From Chloromonas sp. AAM2 (lineage: Eukaryota > Chlorophyta > Chlorophyceae > Chlamydomonadales > Chlamydomonadaceae): a DNA stretch of 26,586 nt. The notes under the pieces were generated by a model, which was not told where the DNA came from, did no database searches, and was given only the letters and a program-made list of their open reading frames with translations. Both the position numbers and the translations under genes were made by a program. Each line of letters starts with the position of its first letter. Within the stretch, counting starts at the first letter, position 1. The stretch is taken from assembly GCA_004335635.1 (NCBI GenBank), contig QAXH01000664.1, positions 1 to 26,586 of the forward strand. Direction: 5' to 3'. Of the stretch, positions 13,001 through 21,802 are shown one piece after another.

Positions 13001-16000
13001 CCGTTCAATGCAGTGATACATCAGCCCTGGCATGGCCAAATGAGATGCTGACTGTATGACATCAATTGGATTATACTCGTCTCTTTTGGTTTGGGCCTGC
13101 ATCACAACACTTGGCCCACTGATTGCCCGACTCCTCTGCTTGTGTGCGGTCCAGTTGCGTGATGTGAGCGAGCGCCATGCGATCATTCGCAAGACTGAGA
13201 TGGAAATCGAGGCGGTCCTGGAAACCATGGCCAAGACACGCAAGGAGGGCGGGGCACAGATCACCAGATGGCAGGTGAGGCCACAACCCCTCAAGGCAAA
13301 GCATGTCTGTGACAGCTGGGCAGACATTAGCTCATTGTGTGATGGTGCATGGTTCCAGTCAAGTCTATTTGCTCGTCGGGTGGTCATGTTCTGCAATGCA
13401 GCATACCCAGGCCACCACCACTGCAGCCACTGCCACTGCTGCACTGTCTGCTCAACCGTTTTTTTTCAATTGCGAGTGTGTTGCAGCGAGAGATTGAGTC
13501 TCTGCATCAGAAGGTCGCCCAGCTACCTGGGAGCGACGTGGAGATGGTGGACCCCGTCTCACTGCAGGGCCTCAGCTCAGCATCCCTGACTAAGAAGGCA
13601 GACGATTTCATGTTCAAGGTGAGGCTCAAGCTAACCCCTACCCTTGTTTGCTGCACGCGGTCATCATCATCATCATCATTGTAGTTTCATGGCTTCTTAC
13701 AGTTGAGCTCGGGGCATCCTGATGGCTTGGGATTAATGACCTTATTCATGTTGGGCGATAGAGGCCTAGCTTAGTTTCACTTCATTACAAGGTTGAAGCT
13801 CCAAACTCCGCCAGCTGTTGCCCTATTACTATTTGTTGCAGCGCATGTTGTAGTGTGCCGTCTTCTGCCTGTTGGTATGGCACCATCCGCTATGGCATTT
13901 TGTACGTGGCCACACAGGGCTGGGATTTGTGGGGCTGTCATCTGGGCATGCGAGCGTACGAACGTACTTTGCAACTTGCCCATCGTGTGCTCACAATGTC
14001 ATCAGCCGTAATCAAACACAAGAGCTGTGCCAACCGCATGCATATCTGTGTATACCATACCAGGCCAAGGGCTGGGACCAACCTCGTGGATGTTTGTGTA
14101 CGCAGGCTGGTGCAATTGAGGCCGAGCTTGAGAAGTTGAGCCCCGACATGGAGGCCATTGAGCAGTGGAAGGCCAAGGCGGCGGACCATGCGGAGAGGGC
14201 AGCGCAGCTGGATGCGGCAAACCAGGAACGGGAACAGGTGAAGACAGCATGTGAACTGACAGATTGCAATAGCTGTGTGTACATGGTTTGATTCACCCTT
14301 GACTTGGCATTCTGTTTGGTTACGGTTTCTCAGGTTCGCCAGCAGTATGAAGACCTGCGCAAGAAGCGATTGGACGAGTTCATGGCGGGCTTCAACATCA
14401 TCAGTTTGAAGCTCAAGGAGATGTACCAGGCAAGTGGAAGGAAGGGCCTGACACACAATGGCAGCAAGCTCTTGTCCTGCCACATGCTATGCTGGACAAG
14501 GAATTGATTTGCACGGATTACGGCCCTTGTCGTGCCAGATGCCGCAGCTCATGACCATACTGTTGCTGCACAGCATGCACGGCACGCATGTACGTTCGCC
14601 TGAGTCACCTGGCTGGGTGTGTGTCAATTTACATCGGGGGCGCTTTTTCACGCTGTAAGATGGGGCACTCAAGACAGGAGCGCGTGGCAAATAACCAGGG
14701 GTTCCAATACCTTTTTAACAATCTCTTGCGGGGTTTTCGGGCTTGGTACCAGCAGCCCAACGCGAACTTTGAACTTCTTTCTCAGGGTAGGTCAGGGCGG
14801 TACACATCCCGACCCGTGTCATGTGACGGGCTTCCCTGATGAAGACATCACCATGATGAGAAGGTCAGCCAGTGTGCTCCCCTGCAGATGATCACGCTGG
14901 GTGGTGATGCCGAGCTGGACCTAGTGGAGTCGGTGGACCCCTTCTCCGAGGTGAGTACTGATGTACCTTTGAACAGCTGTTCTACATGCAATAAGCGCGA
15001 GCGCTTGCAGACCATGCATCCATGCATCACACGTGTAAGGTGAGAGCGCACACATGAGGCATGCAGGCCGTCAGCTGCTGCCCTTACCCACACCGCGTTC
15101 ATGGAACCGCGTCATTGAGTTCCAACCCGCCTCACACGACAGGGAATTATCTTCAGTGTGCGGCCGCCCAAGAAGAGCTGGAAGAACATCAGAAACCTGA
15201 GCGGAGGAGAGAAGACACTGAGCAGGTGATAACAGTACTAGGCGCCAATTGCTACACAGGCACGTCCAGAGTGCAGATGCGACGAAAGTGTAGTCTAAAA
15301 ATGAAGAGCTGTTCTCGCCAGAAACTGTCTGCACAGATTGGCTGGCAACCGAGTCAATCGCACAGGTGGCAGGCTCCCAAGGCAATCCTGCCTCAACGCC
15401 AAGGACCATTCTTCACACCCTTACGTACGGTCTTGGTTTGATGCCTGCCCGCAGCTTGTCCCTGGTCTTTGCCCTGCACCACTACAAGCCCACCCCTCTG
15501 TACGTCATGGATGAGATCGATGCAGCACTTGGTGAGCTGCGCACGTGCATGGCTGCGCAGACCAGTTGCTATGAAACTACTGCCAAGGTAGCCGCATGTG
15601 TACACCCTGTGCAGACAGCATCAACCAAATCACATACACTTGCATGGCGTGAACTGCACTTTGAACAAAATTTCAGGGCTTCTTCGTGCAGCAACCTCAT
15701 CACAACACAAAGGGTTTGTATCTGGTCAGCAGATGCCCTGAAAGCAGTGTGTGTATATATATATATATATATGTATTTACACCAGGGAAGCCGTCAGAAG
15801 ACACGGAACGGGATGGGCACCGCCCTGGCCTACCCTGAGCGAGAACGCAAAACGAAAGCAGGGAACAAAGCAGGCAAGGCAGGCCAACCCAAAGCAAAAC
15901 AGGACGGAGCCGCCAAAGTCAAGGCCAAAGACTAGATAAAGGGAGCCAGTCAGTGTGTAACCAGTGTGTGTCGTGTTGGCACAGTGCTCAGCTGCGTGTG

Positions 16001-16638
16001 CCTGCTCATGCCCTGGCAGACTTCAAGAATGTGTCGATTGTGGCGCACTACATCAAGGAGCGCACACGCAACGCACAGGTACGGAACATGTCTGACTTGT
16101 GTGGCTTGTTATACGGTGCCGCCGTTGAACGGGCGCCTGCAGTGCATCCAAAACAGGCAATCAGTTCATGAATGAACAAGCTGCCTGACTTCCAGGTTGT
16201 CGCTATCGCCGTTTAGTTTGACCACAGTGCAGTTCCTGATCTTCACTAGACTGCCTGTGGCCCAGTACCCTGTGTGTATTCCCATGCCTAAACAGCTCGC
16301 CAAACTCGTTTGCATCACACACTCCTTCAACGACATTGGATTCCTGTAGTCCAGCACTCTCACCCCTTGACACACCACGGGCTGCATCTATACAAGCTCA
16401 TCCATCTGATGTTCTGGGATTGCCAGGATACCTGCACGCCCCCTTGCAAGCTGTTCACCTCACAGTGCGCTGATTGGCATTGCTGGCTGTGCTACAGTTC
16501 GTGATCATCAGCCTCCGCAACAACATGTTCGAGCTAGCAGACCGGCTGGTGGGCATCTACAAGACCGACAACACAACCAAGACAGTTACCATCAACCCAG
16601 GACAGTTTGTGAGCAAGCCTGCTGCTGTGGGCGTCTGA
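4005..16638 (+). CDS. SMC4: Structural maintenance of chromosomes protein 4 (condensin ATPase subunit), 33 exons
   Basis: Exons: 4005-4103, 4199-4288, 4497-4598, 4891-5067, 5402-5532, 5824-5941, 6153-6209, 6606-6842, 7110-7157, 7280-7354, 7531-7617, 7733-7947, 8104-8306, 8506-8626, 8838-8926, 9315-9475, 9688-9849, 10095-10199, 10427-10507, 10880-11021, 11428-11522, 11943-11997, 12222-12301, 12745-12819, 13155-13274, 13487-13618, 14106-14237, 14334-14429, 14888-14950, 15143-15225, 15455-15531, 16020-16078, 16498-16638. They total 3708 bp, or 1235 residues, close to the usual SMC4 length. Walker A is GPNGSGKS (residues 40-47). The exon 4-5 run through FLILQGEVEQI, then MMKP, is typical of SMC4. 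Two Glu/Lys/Ala-rich coiled coils flank a hinge (about 530-690) that ends near SGTMSGG. The ABC signature LSGGEKT (1135-1141) and Walker B with catalytic Glu, VMDEIDAALD (1161-1170), complete the C-terminal ATPase half. SMC4 pairs with SMC2 at the hinge and, with the kleisin and HEAT subunits, compacts mitotic chromosomes by ATP-driven loop extrusion. Nothing essential is missing. Confidence 0.97.
6583..6602 (+). repeat. (TG)10 microsatellite at the SMC4 intron 7 acceptor
   Basis: Twenty bases of alternating TG run directly into the CAG acceptor of exon 8, which starts at 6606. The repeat occupies the place of the polypyrimidine tract. Confidence 0.9.
7074..7101 (+). repeat. Short tandem repeat, unit GGTTTGCT, in SMC4 intron 8
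   Basis: About three to four copies of the 8-bp unit lie just before the acceptor of exon 9, which starts at 7110. The repeat makes up most of the acceptor-proximal sequence. Confidence 0.75.
8732..8772 (+). repeat. Tandem repeat in SMC4 intron 14
   Basis: The unit TGAAATGAATCGC followed by ATC or GTC is repeated twice, with a partial third copy (GCATATGAAATGAA) at the left edge. It is intronic and probably neutral. Confidence 0.55.
10840..10865 (+). repeat. (CAA)n microsatellite in SMC4 intron 19
   Basis: About seven CAA units lie 15 bp upstream of the exon 20 acceptor. On the minus strand this gives a run of Val or Leu codons that inflates spurious reading frames. Confidence 0.85.
11045..11280 (+). 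repeat. Diverged tandem duplication in SMC4 intron 20
   Basis: Two stretches, about 11048-11125 and 11188-11275, share the order TGTGGCTGGGTKGGRGG, then ATTCCAAAGGGCG, then ACACAAG. They are about 145 bp apart. This suggests an old duplication within the intron, which at 406 bp is longer than most in this gene. Confidence 0.5.
13661..13680 (+). repeat. (CAT)n microsatellite in SMC4 intron 26
   Basis: Six CAT units lie 43 bp after the donor of exon 26. Confidence 0.85.
14430..14887 (+). other. GC-AG intron (SMC4 intron 28)
   Basis: Exon 28 ends in TACCAG at 14429 and the intron starts GCAAGT, so the donor is GC rather than GT. The acceptor is CCTGCAG at 14881-14887. The placement is fixed by phase and by protein conservation: LKEMYQ on one side, then the MITLGGDAELDLVES run on the other. 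The rest of the donor is consensus, as is usual for GC-AG introns. Confidence 0.9.
14782..14838 (-). repeat. Inverted copy of a dispersed repeat in SMC4 intron 28
   Basis: The reverse complement matches 15783-15839 at about 85% by eye over 57 bp. Shared anchors are CAGGGAAGCC, GACACGG, CGGGATG, ACCGCCCTG and CCTACCCTGAG. The two copies sit in different introns of the same gene, about 1 kb apart and in opposite orientation. Confidence 0.7.
15754..15772 (+). repeat. (TA)n microsatellite in SMC4 intron 31
   Basis: About 9.5 TA units immediately precede the dispersed repeat copy at 15783. Confidence 0.85.
15783..15839 (+). repeat. Second copy of the intronic dispersed repeat, SMC4 intron 31
   Basis: Partner of the inverted copy at 14782-14838. 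A purine-rich A/G/C tract follows to about 15935 in this copy only. Confidence 0.7.
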
Positions 16639-16697
16639 CGCTTTGGAGTTCATACCCAATGAGGCTGTGAACAAAACCAACACCACAAAAAAAACAG

Positions 16698-16715
16698 TTT
16701 GCCAGTTCTGGGACA
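16698..16715 (+). repeat. Dispersed 18-bp repeat, copy 3
   Basis: Exact core preceded by a run of A (16688-16694), 60 bp after the SMC4 stop codon and probably inside its 3' UTR. The downstream flank resembles that of copy 2. On the minus strand the T-rich side leads in about 30 bp to a TTCACAG sequence that could act as a splice acceptor. Confidence 0.85.
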
Positions 16716-16810
16716 GTTTTCAAGAACTGCACTGGAACCAGTGTAGGACCTGCTAATAGTGAGTGCCTCGGTGTGTCTTAGATTCACTGACTTCTCTGAA
16801 TTTTCTGAAT

Positions 16811-16815
16811 TTACA
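16811..16815 (-). terminator. Candidate polyadenylation signal of the methyltransferase gene (TGTAA, minus strand)
   Basis: Minus-strand TGTAA lies about 171 bp past the methyltransferase stop at 16986. TGTAA is the usual polyadenylation signal of chlorophyte algae. Confidence 0.4.
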
Positions 16816-16846
16816 AAGCATTGACATGATTTCCAACTATATTTTG

Positions 16847-16851
16847 TGTAA
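16847..16851 (+). terminator. Candidate polyadenylation signal of SMC4 (TGTAA)
   Basis: TGTAA lies 209 bp after the SMC4 stop. It is downstream of the opposing signal at 16811-16815, so the 3' ends of the two convergent genes would overlap by a few tens of bases. Confidence 0.5.
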
Positions 16852-16985
16852 ATTTGTATCAATGTGTGAACAATTCCTAGCCCGTTATGAGACATCACAA
16901 CGTGAATATACTCAGGAGTTGTTCAGCATCGTCATTCTGTTGTTGTTCAGCAGAAGAAAAAGAAAGGAGTTGGAGTGAAATTGAA

Positions 16986-18793
16986 CTAAACGCTGGTCCA
17001 CCCTTCCTCATAGCCCATGAGCCACTCCACCCATGCTGCATTTAGCACGCCTGTGTGCCTCATGGGCGTGCGCCGCTCAAACCTTACCTGAGTGGGCAGG
17101 TCCCTCAATGTACGCACACTCGGCCTCTTGCTGGCGCTGGTGCAGCCATGGCGTGGAGTAGCCCACATCTGGGATTGCACAGGAGCTTTGACAGCAGGCG
17201 AGGTGTGTTGCTTGTCCTTGATGCCACCCTTTCTCTGGTATGCACTTGGGTCAAACACCACTGGGGCAGTCCACGGCATATGAAGAGGCACCAAGCGTGG
17301 TAGGGCCATGAACAACACTTGGCTTGTATGGGGTGTCTGGGCCAGCTTGGAGTGTCTGGGCCAGGCTTTCCATGATCGATTTAGGGCAAACCGGCCAGAC
17401 GGGTCACACACCCATTTATCTTTTGACAATGTAGGTCCTGCCTAGTCCTGATTTGCTGTCCCAGAAGTGGCAATACATCGTCTACCACAACACGCGATGT
17501 TCACCACGCTGCTCACCCACACACACGTATATACTGTGTCAGAGCTTGCAGCATGAGCTGCTGTGTCTTTTTTTTCCATTGGACGATGGACCACGTGGTC
17601 GATGCCACCAATCCCAGTGCACTGATTTCAATCCCAGTGCACTGATCCCACTAAGACTGCAAGGCTCGGCTGCTTTTGTTGGTTGGACAGCAGGCCAGTC
17701 CGTCAGCAGTGATTTCAGCAGGAATTGTTGGAATGCTTGGAGCTGTGTCAGATCGACTGCCACTGGCTTATATTAGTCTCAAGGCCGTCGTCTGTATGTC
17801 TGTTGTGTTGGTGGTGGAGTTTGTCAGTACACAGAAGAAGCTCCAATTTGTACGAAATTGTGTTCCTTGAACGATCACTCGTGACTGTGTAAATGCGACT
17901 CTGCCTTACGATCTGAGCAAAAATTCCCATGGGCGTCGCCGCCACCTGTTTAAAAACGGAGATTCCAGGTTCTTGCTGCAGCGGAGGTCAAGTCACGATA
18001 CGATAGCAACCTAGTGCGGAGGAAGCTACCTGCACCGGGTGCGCAAATTTAAGTGAGTGGAATTCGGTCCGGCTCGCGACCGAGGCGCACAGCATGCGCA
18101 GCAGCATCTCCGCTGCCTGCGCAGCACATTGTGTGTCTTCTTTTTCGGTTCTGGGATCTGACGTGCCTGTTACACGCGTGCCTGCCACCTGGCGTGTGCA
18201 ACGAATTCCGAACCACAGGCCTTGCACTTCTCGAAGGCCTCTTCGCTGATTACTGCATCTGCCAGACACAAAACAAAGAAAGTTTGCCAGTTCTGGGATT
18301 ACAATTACAAATCAAAGCACGTTCAGTACATACAAGTCAAACTGAGTTTGCAACCAACTCTACTGACGTTATGGCACATATTTACCCTCAAGCGCGGTGT
18401 CCTTTTATAATGTTGCGCCCTCGAGACAACAATACAGCTCTCTCATGCTCATACATGACCGTTCAAAATTGAGGCATTTCAGTCATGACAGGCGTTCTCA
18501 GCTCTCATCATGCACTATTGCATCAAGCAGACGCGTGCACCAAGCTGCACTAATGACACACTGACAACCTAGAAGGTCAGTTTACCCTTCACAAACGAAG
18601 CATTGCTACTCAGCACGCACATCCCTAACACGCCAACAGTCTTGCGCACCATGTGTGATGGCTCTGCCTGTGGTGACCGATCAAATGATTTGGCGTTGTG
18701 GGCGATGGCTGCCGGGTCAAGCTCAAAGCCTGGGCGCAGGGCCAGACAGAAGAAGCGTCTGCGCACATGAGGTGCCCCAACATCCTTGGCAGC
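16986..18793 (-). CDS. C5-cytosine DNA methyltransferase, C-terminal part in four exons (5' end not found)
   Basis: Exons in gene order: about 18793-18586, 18258-18176, 18116-18030 and 17441-16986 (stop). Junction phases agree throughout (1, 0, 0). The first exon holds DVGAPHVRRRFFCLA, a clear match to motif VIII of C5 DNA methyltransferases. It then gives LGMCVLSSNASF, which lines up with motif X (LGNxVxPxxA), but with Met for Asn and Ser for Pro. The second exon has a CxxC pair (EKCKACG). The last exon runs through WPRH, VFDPSAY, ATPR, DLPTQVRFE and ends LNAAWVEWLMGYEEGWTSV, typical of the C-terminus of phage-like C5 methyltransferases. The enzyme would transfer a methyl group from S-adenosylmethionine to cytosine in DNA. 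Motifs I, IV (PCQ) and VI (ENV) were not found upstream to 20.7 kb. The 5' edge abuts dispersed-repeat copy 6, so the gene is probably truncated. It is tail-to-tail with SMC4. Confidence 0.68.
17457..17474 (-). repeat. Dispersed 18-bp repeat, copy 4 (diverged)
   Basis: Reverse complement of the core with two mismatches, in the methyltransferase intron about 16 bp before the acceptor of the last exon. It lies in opposite orientation to copy 3, 742 bp away. Confidence 0.55.
17610..17647 (+). repeat. Tandem 19-bp duplication
   Basis: AATCCCAGTGCACTGAT occurs twice in a row with a 2-bp spacer, inside the long intron (17442-18029) of the methyltransferase gene. Confidence 0.8.
18283..18300 (+). 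repeat. Dispersed 18-bp repeat, copy 5, at a splice acceptor
   Basis: Core with GGGATT instead of GGGACA at the end, preceded by an A/G tract. Read on the minus strand, its T-rich side (18261-18282) forms the pyrimidine tract of the acceptor (CTGGCAG) of the methyltransferase exon that starts at 18258. Confidence 0.8.
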
Positions 18794-18816
18794 CACCAGG
18801 CTCCAACATCCTTGGC

Positions 18817-18834
18817 AGTCCCAGAACTGGCAAA
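18817..18834 (-). repeat. Dispersed 18-bp repeat, copy 6, at the methyltransferase 5' edge
   Basis: Core in minus orientation with one change (GGGACT). Recognisable methyltransferase coding sequence starts about 25 bp further on the minus strand. A local duplication of TGCCAAGGATGTTGG lies between them. Confidence 0.8.
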
Positions 18835-18849
18835 CATTGTTTTTTGCTT

Positions 18850-19828
18850 GCAACATCTGTGATAAATAAGGTTCTCACAGCCGGTTGCTGGCCTGGCATC
18901 ACATGCAACATGCAAAGCCATGCCATTGCAAATGTGGGCGATCAACCTTATGATTCGCTGGCAAAGCGACATCAAGAGCAGTGTACAGCCACTAGCTTAC
19001 TCCCTTTACACGGACGCTAGGCCATCATACAAAGTGAATACCACCCCGAACTATGTCTTTAGAGGGACAGTTGTCATGCCATGCCAACATGGGGGCTTTG
19101 GAGTGTCCCTTGAGTTAGGTATGCAACTGCTGTATCAGCCCAAGTGCTGTGTGTGAGTGCGCTAGCGTCTCAGCTTGATACTGGAGACAGCTTGCCTGCA
19201 AAGTGACCGAAAGGACTAGCTGGTCCAGCAGAAACCAACTCTGTTGCCCGTCCATCCGTCCATCCTCACTGTTGCCCACATCTGGTCCACTGGGCAATAC
19301 AATACAAACCATCCACCTAACCACAAGCACTAGCCTGACGATTGTTGCTTGTAAACCTGACGAGCGCGTGGAACGCGGAGGGCATGCCAGGCACAGCGCG
19401 TTGAAGCCTTCAGGACCAGGCCGTACACCACAGTTTCTGCGCTGGCATTCCCTGCATGTACGCCAGCCCTTTGGGGGAAAAAAAGAAGTTTGCCAGTTCT
19501 GGGACAGTTGTTATGTGTAACTCTGAGTTGTGGTGCGATTGTTCGAGTGCAGCAACCCTAACCTGGTATTGTGCGTGTGTATGAGTGCATTGTTCTACCA
19601 CGGTGTGTGGTGTTGGTGGACAACGTTGAGCCACTTCGATGGGTCATGCCGATAGGCCACTTCAATGGTTCAGGCGCCCACGACACACATCCTCTCTCAA
19701 ACACCACCACTCACAACAGGACGTACAAGTGACAGGTCTTAACCTCACTGTCCTGTGAAAGAAGACATCTGCTTTCAATCACCTTGAAAGAAAATCTCTA
19801 GGTTTATCAAAGCACAAAGCCAAACAAC
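18850..19828. other. Stretch without an identifiable gene
   Basis: This is where the N-terminal half of the methyltransferase would be expected on the minus strand. No catalytic motif (PCQ, ENV, or a DxFxGxGG-like motif I) and no convincing splice-consistent exon was found. The stretch contains dispersed-repeat copy 7 at 19489-19506. It may hold unrecognised 5' exons of either neighbour. Confidence 0.4.
19489..19506 (+). repeat. Dispersed 18-bp repeat, copy 7
   Basis: Exact core, preceded by the tract GGGGGAAAAAAAGAAG. Copy 8, in opposite orientation, lies 683 bp downstream. Confidence 0.85.
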
Positions 19829-21802
19829 ATGGCCTCCCGATCCATGCAGGTGGAAAGGGCATCACTGCGCCAGTGCTTGGGTATCTCCAGGGTGTCGCCC
19901 ACGCTCATGCGTGCTTGCAACGTATCCAACATAAACGAATGTTATTGGCATTTGGCCCGCATGAAGCAGTTCAAGATGCAAGTGCATGAGCATCATCGTC
20001 AAGCTCGTGCTGTGCAAGCCAGCCGCCAGAGGACAGAGGCAGCCATTGCAGTACAAAGGGTATGGCGTGCCAAGCATTTGACTTTCACTCATGCTGATGT
20101 GTCATCCATGGAGGGGGCAGTCAGCAATCATAAATTTGCATTCGGCACCTACGGAAAGAGCCTGGATGATATTGCCAGTCCCAGGAAATGTCCCAGAACT
20201 GGCAACCTTTTTTTTGGCTTGACAGACTGGTTGCAAACAAGAGTACCTGAAGACCTATCCACATCTCGTCCGTCCATCGTCAATTGCAATGTGTTTGTGC
20301 AACATGAGACCTGTCTACAGAACCCGCCGTGCAGCCTGCCTGACTGGCCAAGCCATGGCCCAGGAGAACAATTGAGCGAACTGGCACTGGCAAGCCGGCA
20401 AGGCAATGTGGAGCTTCGGCGGGCTGAAGTCCAGAGTTAACTATGCAGGGGCTCCCGTAATGGCCTCGGACAGTGCACAAGCACGACCTACAGGTTGTGT
20501 CCTTGGGTTGTGTCTCTGGGGCCGTCAGTTCTTGCTGGTGTTGTTTTTCCTGCTTGCAGGTTGCTGGAGTTGTGCCCTTAACATCGCGCTTTTGGGGCAA
20601 GCCTTTAGCTGATGGCAGGCCCACGTCCCTAACACTGGCAGCCAGCCTGATAAGGTTTGCTGCAAAGGTGGGCCATTGCGACAAGCCAACTTGTCACTCG
20701 CGAGGTGGTTTGCCAACTCGCTTGCCCGCCGAAAACCCTTTTGTCGCAGTTGTTTGACGCAGCACACACAAGAAAAGAAGTTTGCCAGTTCTGGGACAAT
20801 TCGTGTGTGCGACTCAGTAGTGGTGATATGCCTTCTGAATTCTTAGTAGTATGGACGCACTCCTAGGTCCACAGACAATTGACGTACTACTAGCTCCACA
20901 GACAACTGACAGCCTCATCACGGTGCCATTCCCAGGAGTTGTCCCAGAACTGGCAAACTTCTTTTCTTTTGCCCATCAGTAACTCGTTGAGCTGTTAGGC
21001 TGCTGCCACTCGAACATGAACTTGCTTTAGCATTGCTACATTTACCGCTCTGACTGGGACGCCTGCTTTAAAGAATTCGTCTGCTGCAGGCCAGCTTTCT
21101 GAAGCAGCGCGCTCCAGGAAGGGCCCCAGCATACTGTCAGGCTGTCGCTGCTCAGCATGGATACGATAGGATTGTCCCAGAAGATTTTCTGCTTCTCTTG
21201 CATCCTGCCTTGCAGCGAGTCGTTCAAGCTGATCGCGTTTAGTGCGCTGCTGCTCCTGAGACTTTGCCCTGTCCAACCATCAATGACTTGCTGCTCTCTC
21301 TCCGCAGAGGTGGAGCCTGGCGCTAATGCTGTACGAGGTCGAACCAATTCTGTCGGATACTCGAGTCAGTCTGGCGGTCCACGCCTTCAGGACTGCTATA
21401 ACGAGCGTCTTAGCCAAGCGCGTAGCAGAGCTGACGAAGGTAAGCGGTTTCAAACGAAGCGGACAGGTGGTCAGGGACCTTGCCTTTTGACTGATGCAGC
21501 CAACACGAGACTCATGCAGCCAACCAATTGTAAGGATCACCGTGCATTCGTTGAATGGCGACGTGTGGCAGTCCGGACGAGGCTGGCATGTGTGCCCATG
21601 TGGCACGCACATCACGAGGAAAGGCGGACAAGCCAGACCCACGAGGCATGAACCAGACCCCGCCAAACCACGCCCAATTGGTTGTTTACGCGCCTGTGCT
21701 TGGTTACTCCTCTGCTTGTAGATCAAGAATCAGCAGCGGAGCGAGCTGTGCGGCACCCAGCCGCAAGTAGAGGAGGCAGGTTTGGTCTTGCAGGGCAACT
21801 AA
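19829..21802 (+). CDS. Unrecognised spliced gene, C-terminal exons well supported
   Basis: I do not recognise the product. The best-supported exons are 20560-20667 (VAGVVPLTSRFWGKPLADG and on), 21308-21439 (a helical run starting RWSLALMLYEVEP) and 21722-21802, ending LVLQGN and a TAA stop. Their phases agree (all phase 0), the acceptors are strong (CCTGCTTGCAG, CTCTCCGCAG, CTGCTTGTAG) and the donors fit. A 20-bp microexon at 20474-20493 would fit upstream. Further upstream an open run from the ATG at 19829 to about 20170 has a Gln/Arg-rich helical segment with AVQRVWRAK, close to an IQ (calmodulin-binding) motif. Another piece lies at about 20340-20435. The joints between these upstream pieces are unresolved: one would need a 38-bp intron, and dispersed-repeat copy 8 interrupts the run. 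The start codon is provisional. The last intron but one (20668-21307) contains a MITE-like element. Confidence 0.45.
20189..20206 (-). repeat. Dispersed 18-bp repeat, copy 8
   Basis: Core in minus orientation with one mismatch. On the plus strand the T-rich tract that follows leads to GCTTGACAG at 20217-20225, a plausible splice acceptor for the plus-strand gene. Confidence 0.8.
20770..20967. mobile_element. 198-bp MITE-like element with about 30-bp terminal inverted repeats
   Basis: The left end (20770-20799) and right end (20938-20967) are perfect inverted copies of a 30-bp sequence made of AAGAAAAGAAG plus the dispersed core plus one A. The interior is short and non-coding; it holds a small tandem repeat (GCTCCACAGACAA-like units, 20868-20908). 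No target-site duplication could be seen at the ends. The element sits in an intron of the plus-strand gene. It shows that the dispersed 18-bp core can act as the end of an element. Confidence 0.65.
20995..21256 (-). CDS. Possible minus-strand exon, unrecognised, coiled-coil-like
   Basis: From a CTCAG acceptor near 21257, a minus-strand frame encodes about 86 residues, starting EQQRTKRDQLERLAARQDAR and ending in VRVAAA and a TAA stop. The composition is protein-like (charged helix, then a mixed globular part). No upstream exon could be assigned, because the region above 21300 is used by the plus-strand gene. It may be the last exon of an overlapping gene or simply a chance frame in an intron. 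A partial copy of the dispersed core lies inside it (21173-21182). Confidence 0.25.

Noticed and set aside
16698..17474. Copies 3 and 4 as the two ends of one element containing the last methyltransferase exon
   Set aside because: The methyltransferase reading continues in phase beyond copy 4 into exons at 18030-18258, so a simple discrete insertion with these ends does not fit; kept only as part of the family description.
20280..20767. Minus-strand frames of 134 and 80 codons, considered as the missing N-terminal methyltransferase part
   Set aside because: They contain no motif I, PCQ or ENV, and lie antisense to the better-supported plus-strand exon 20560-20667.
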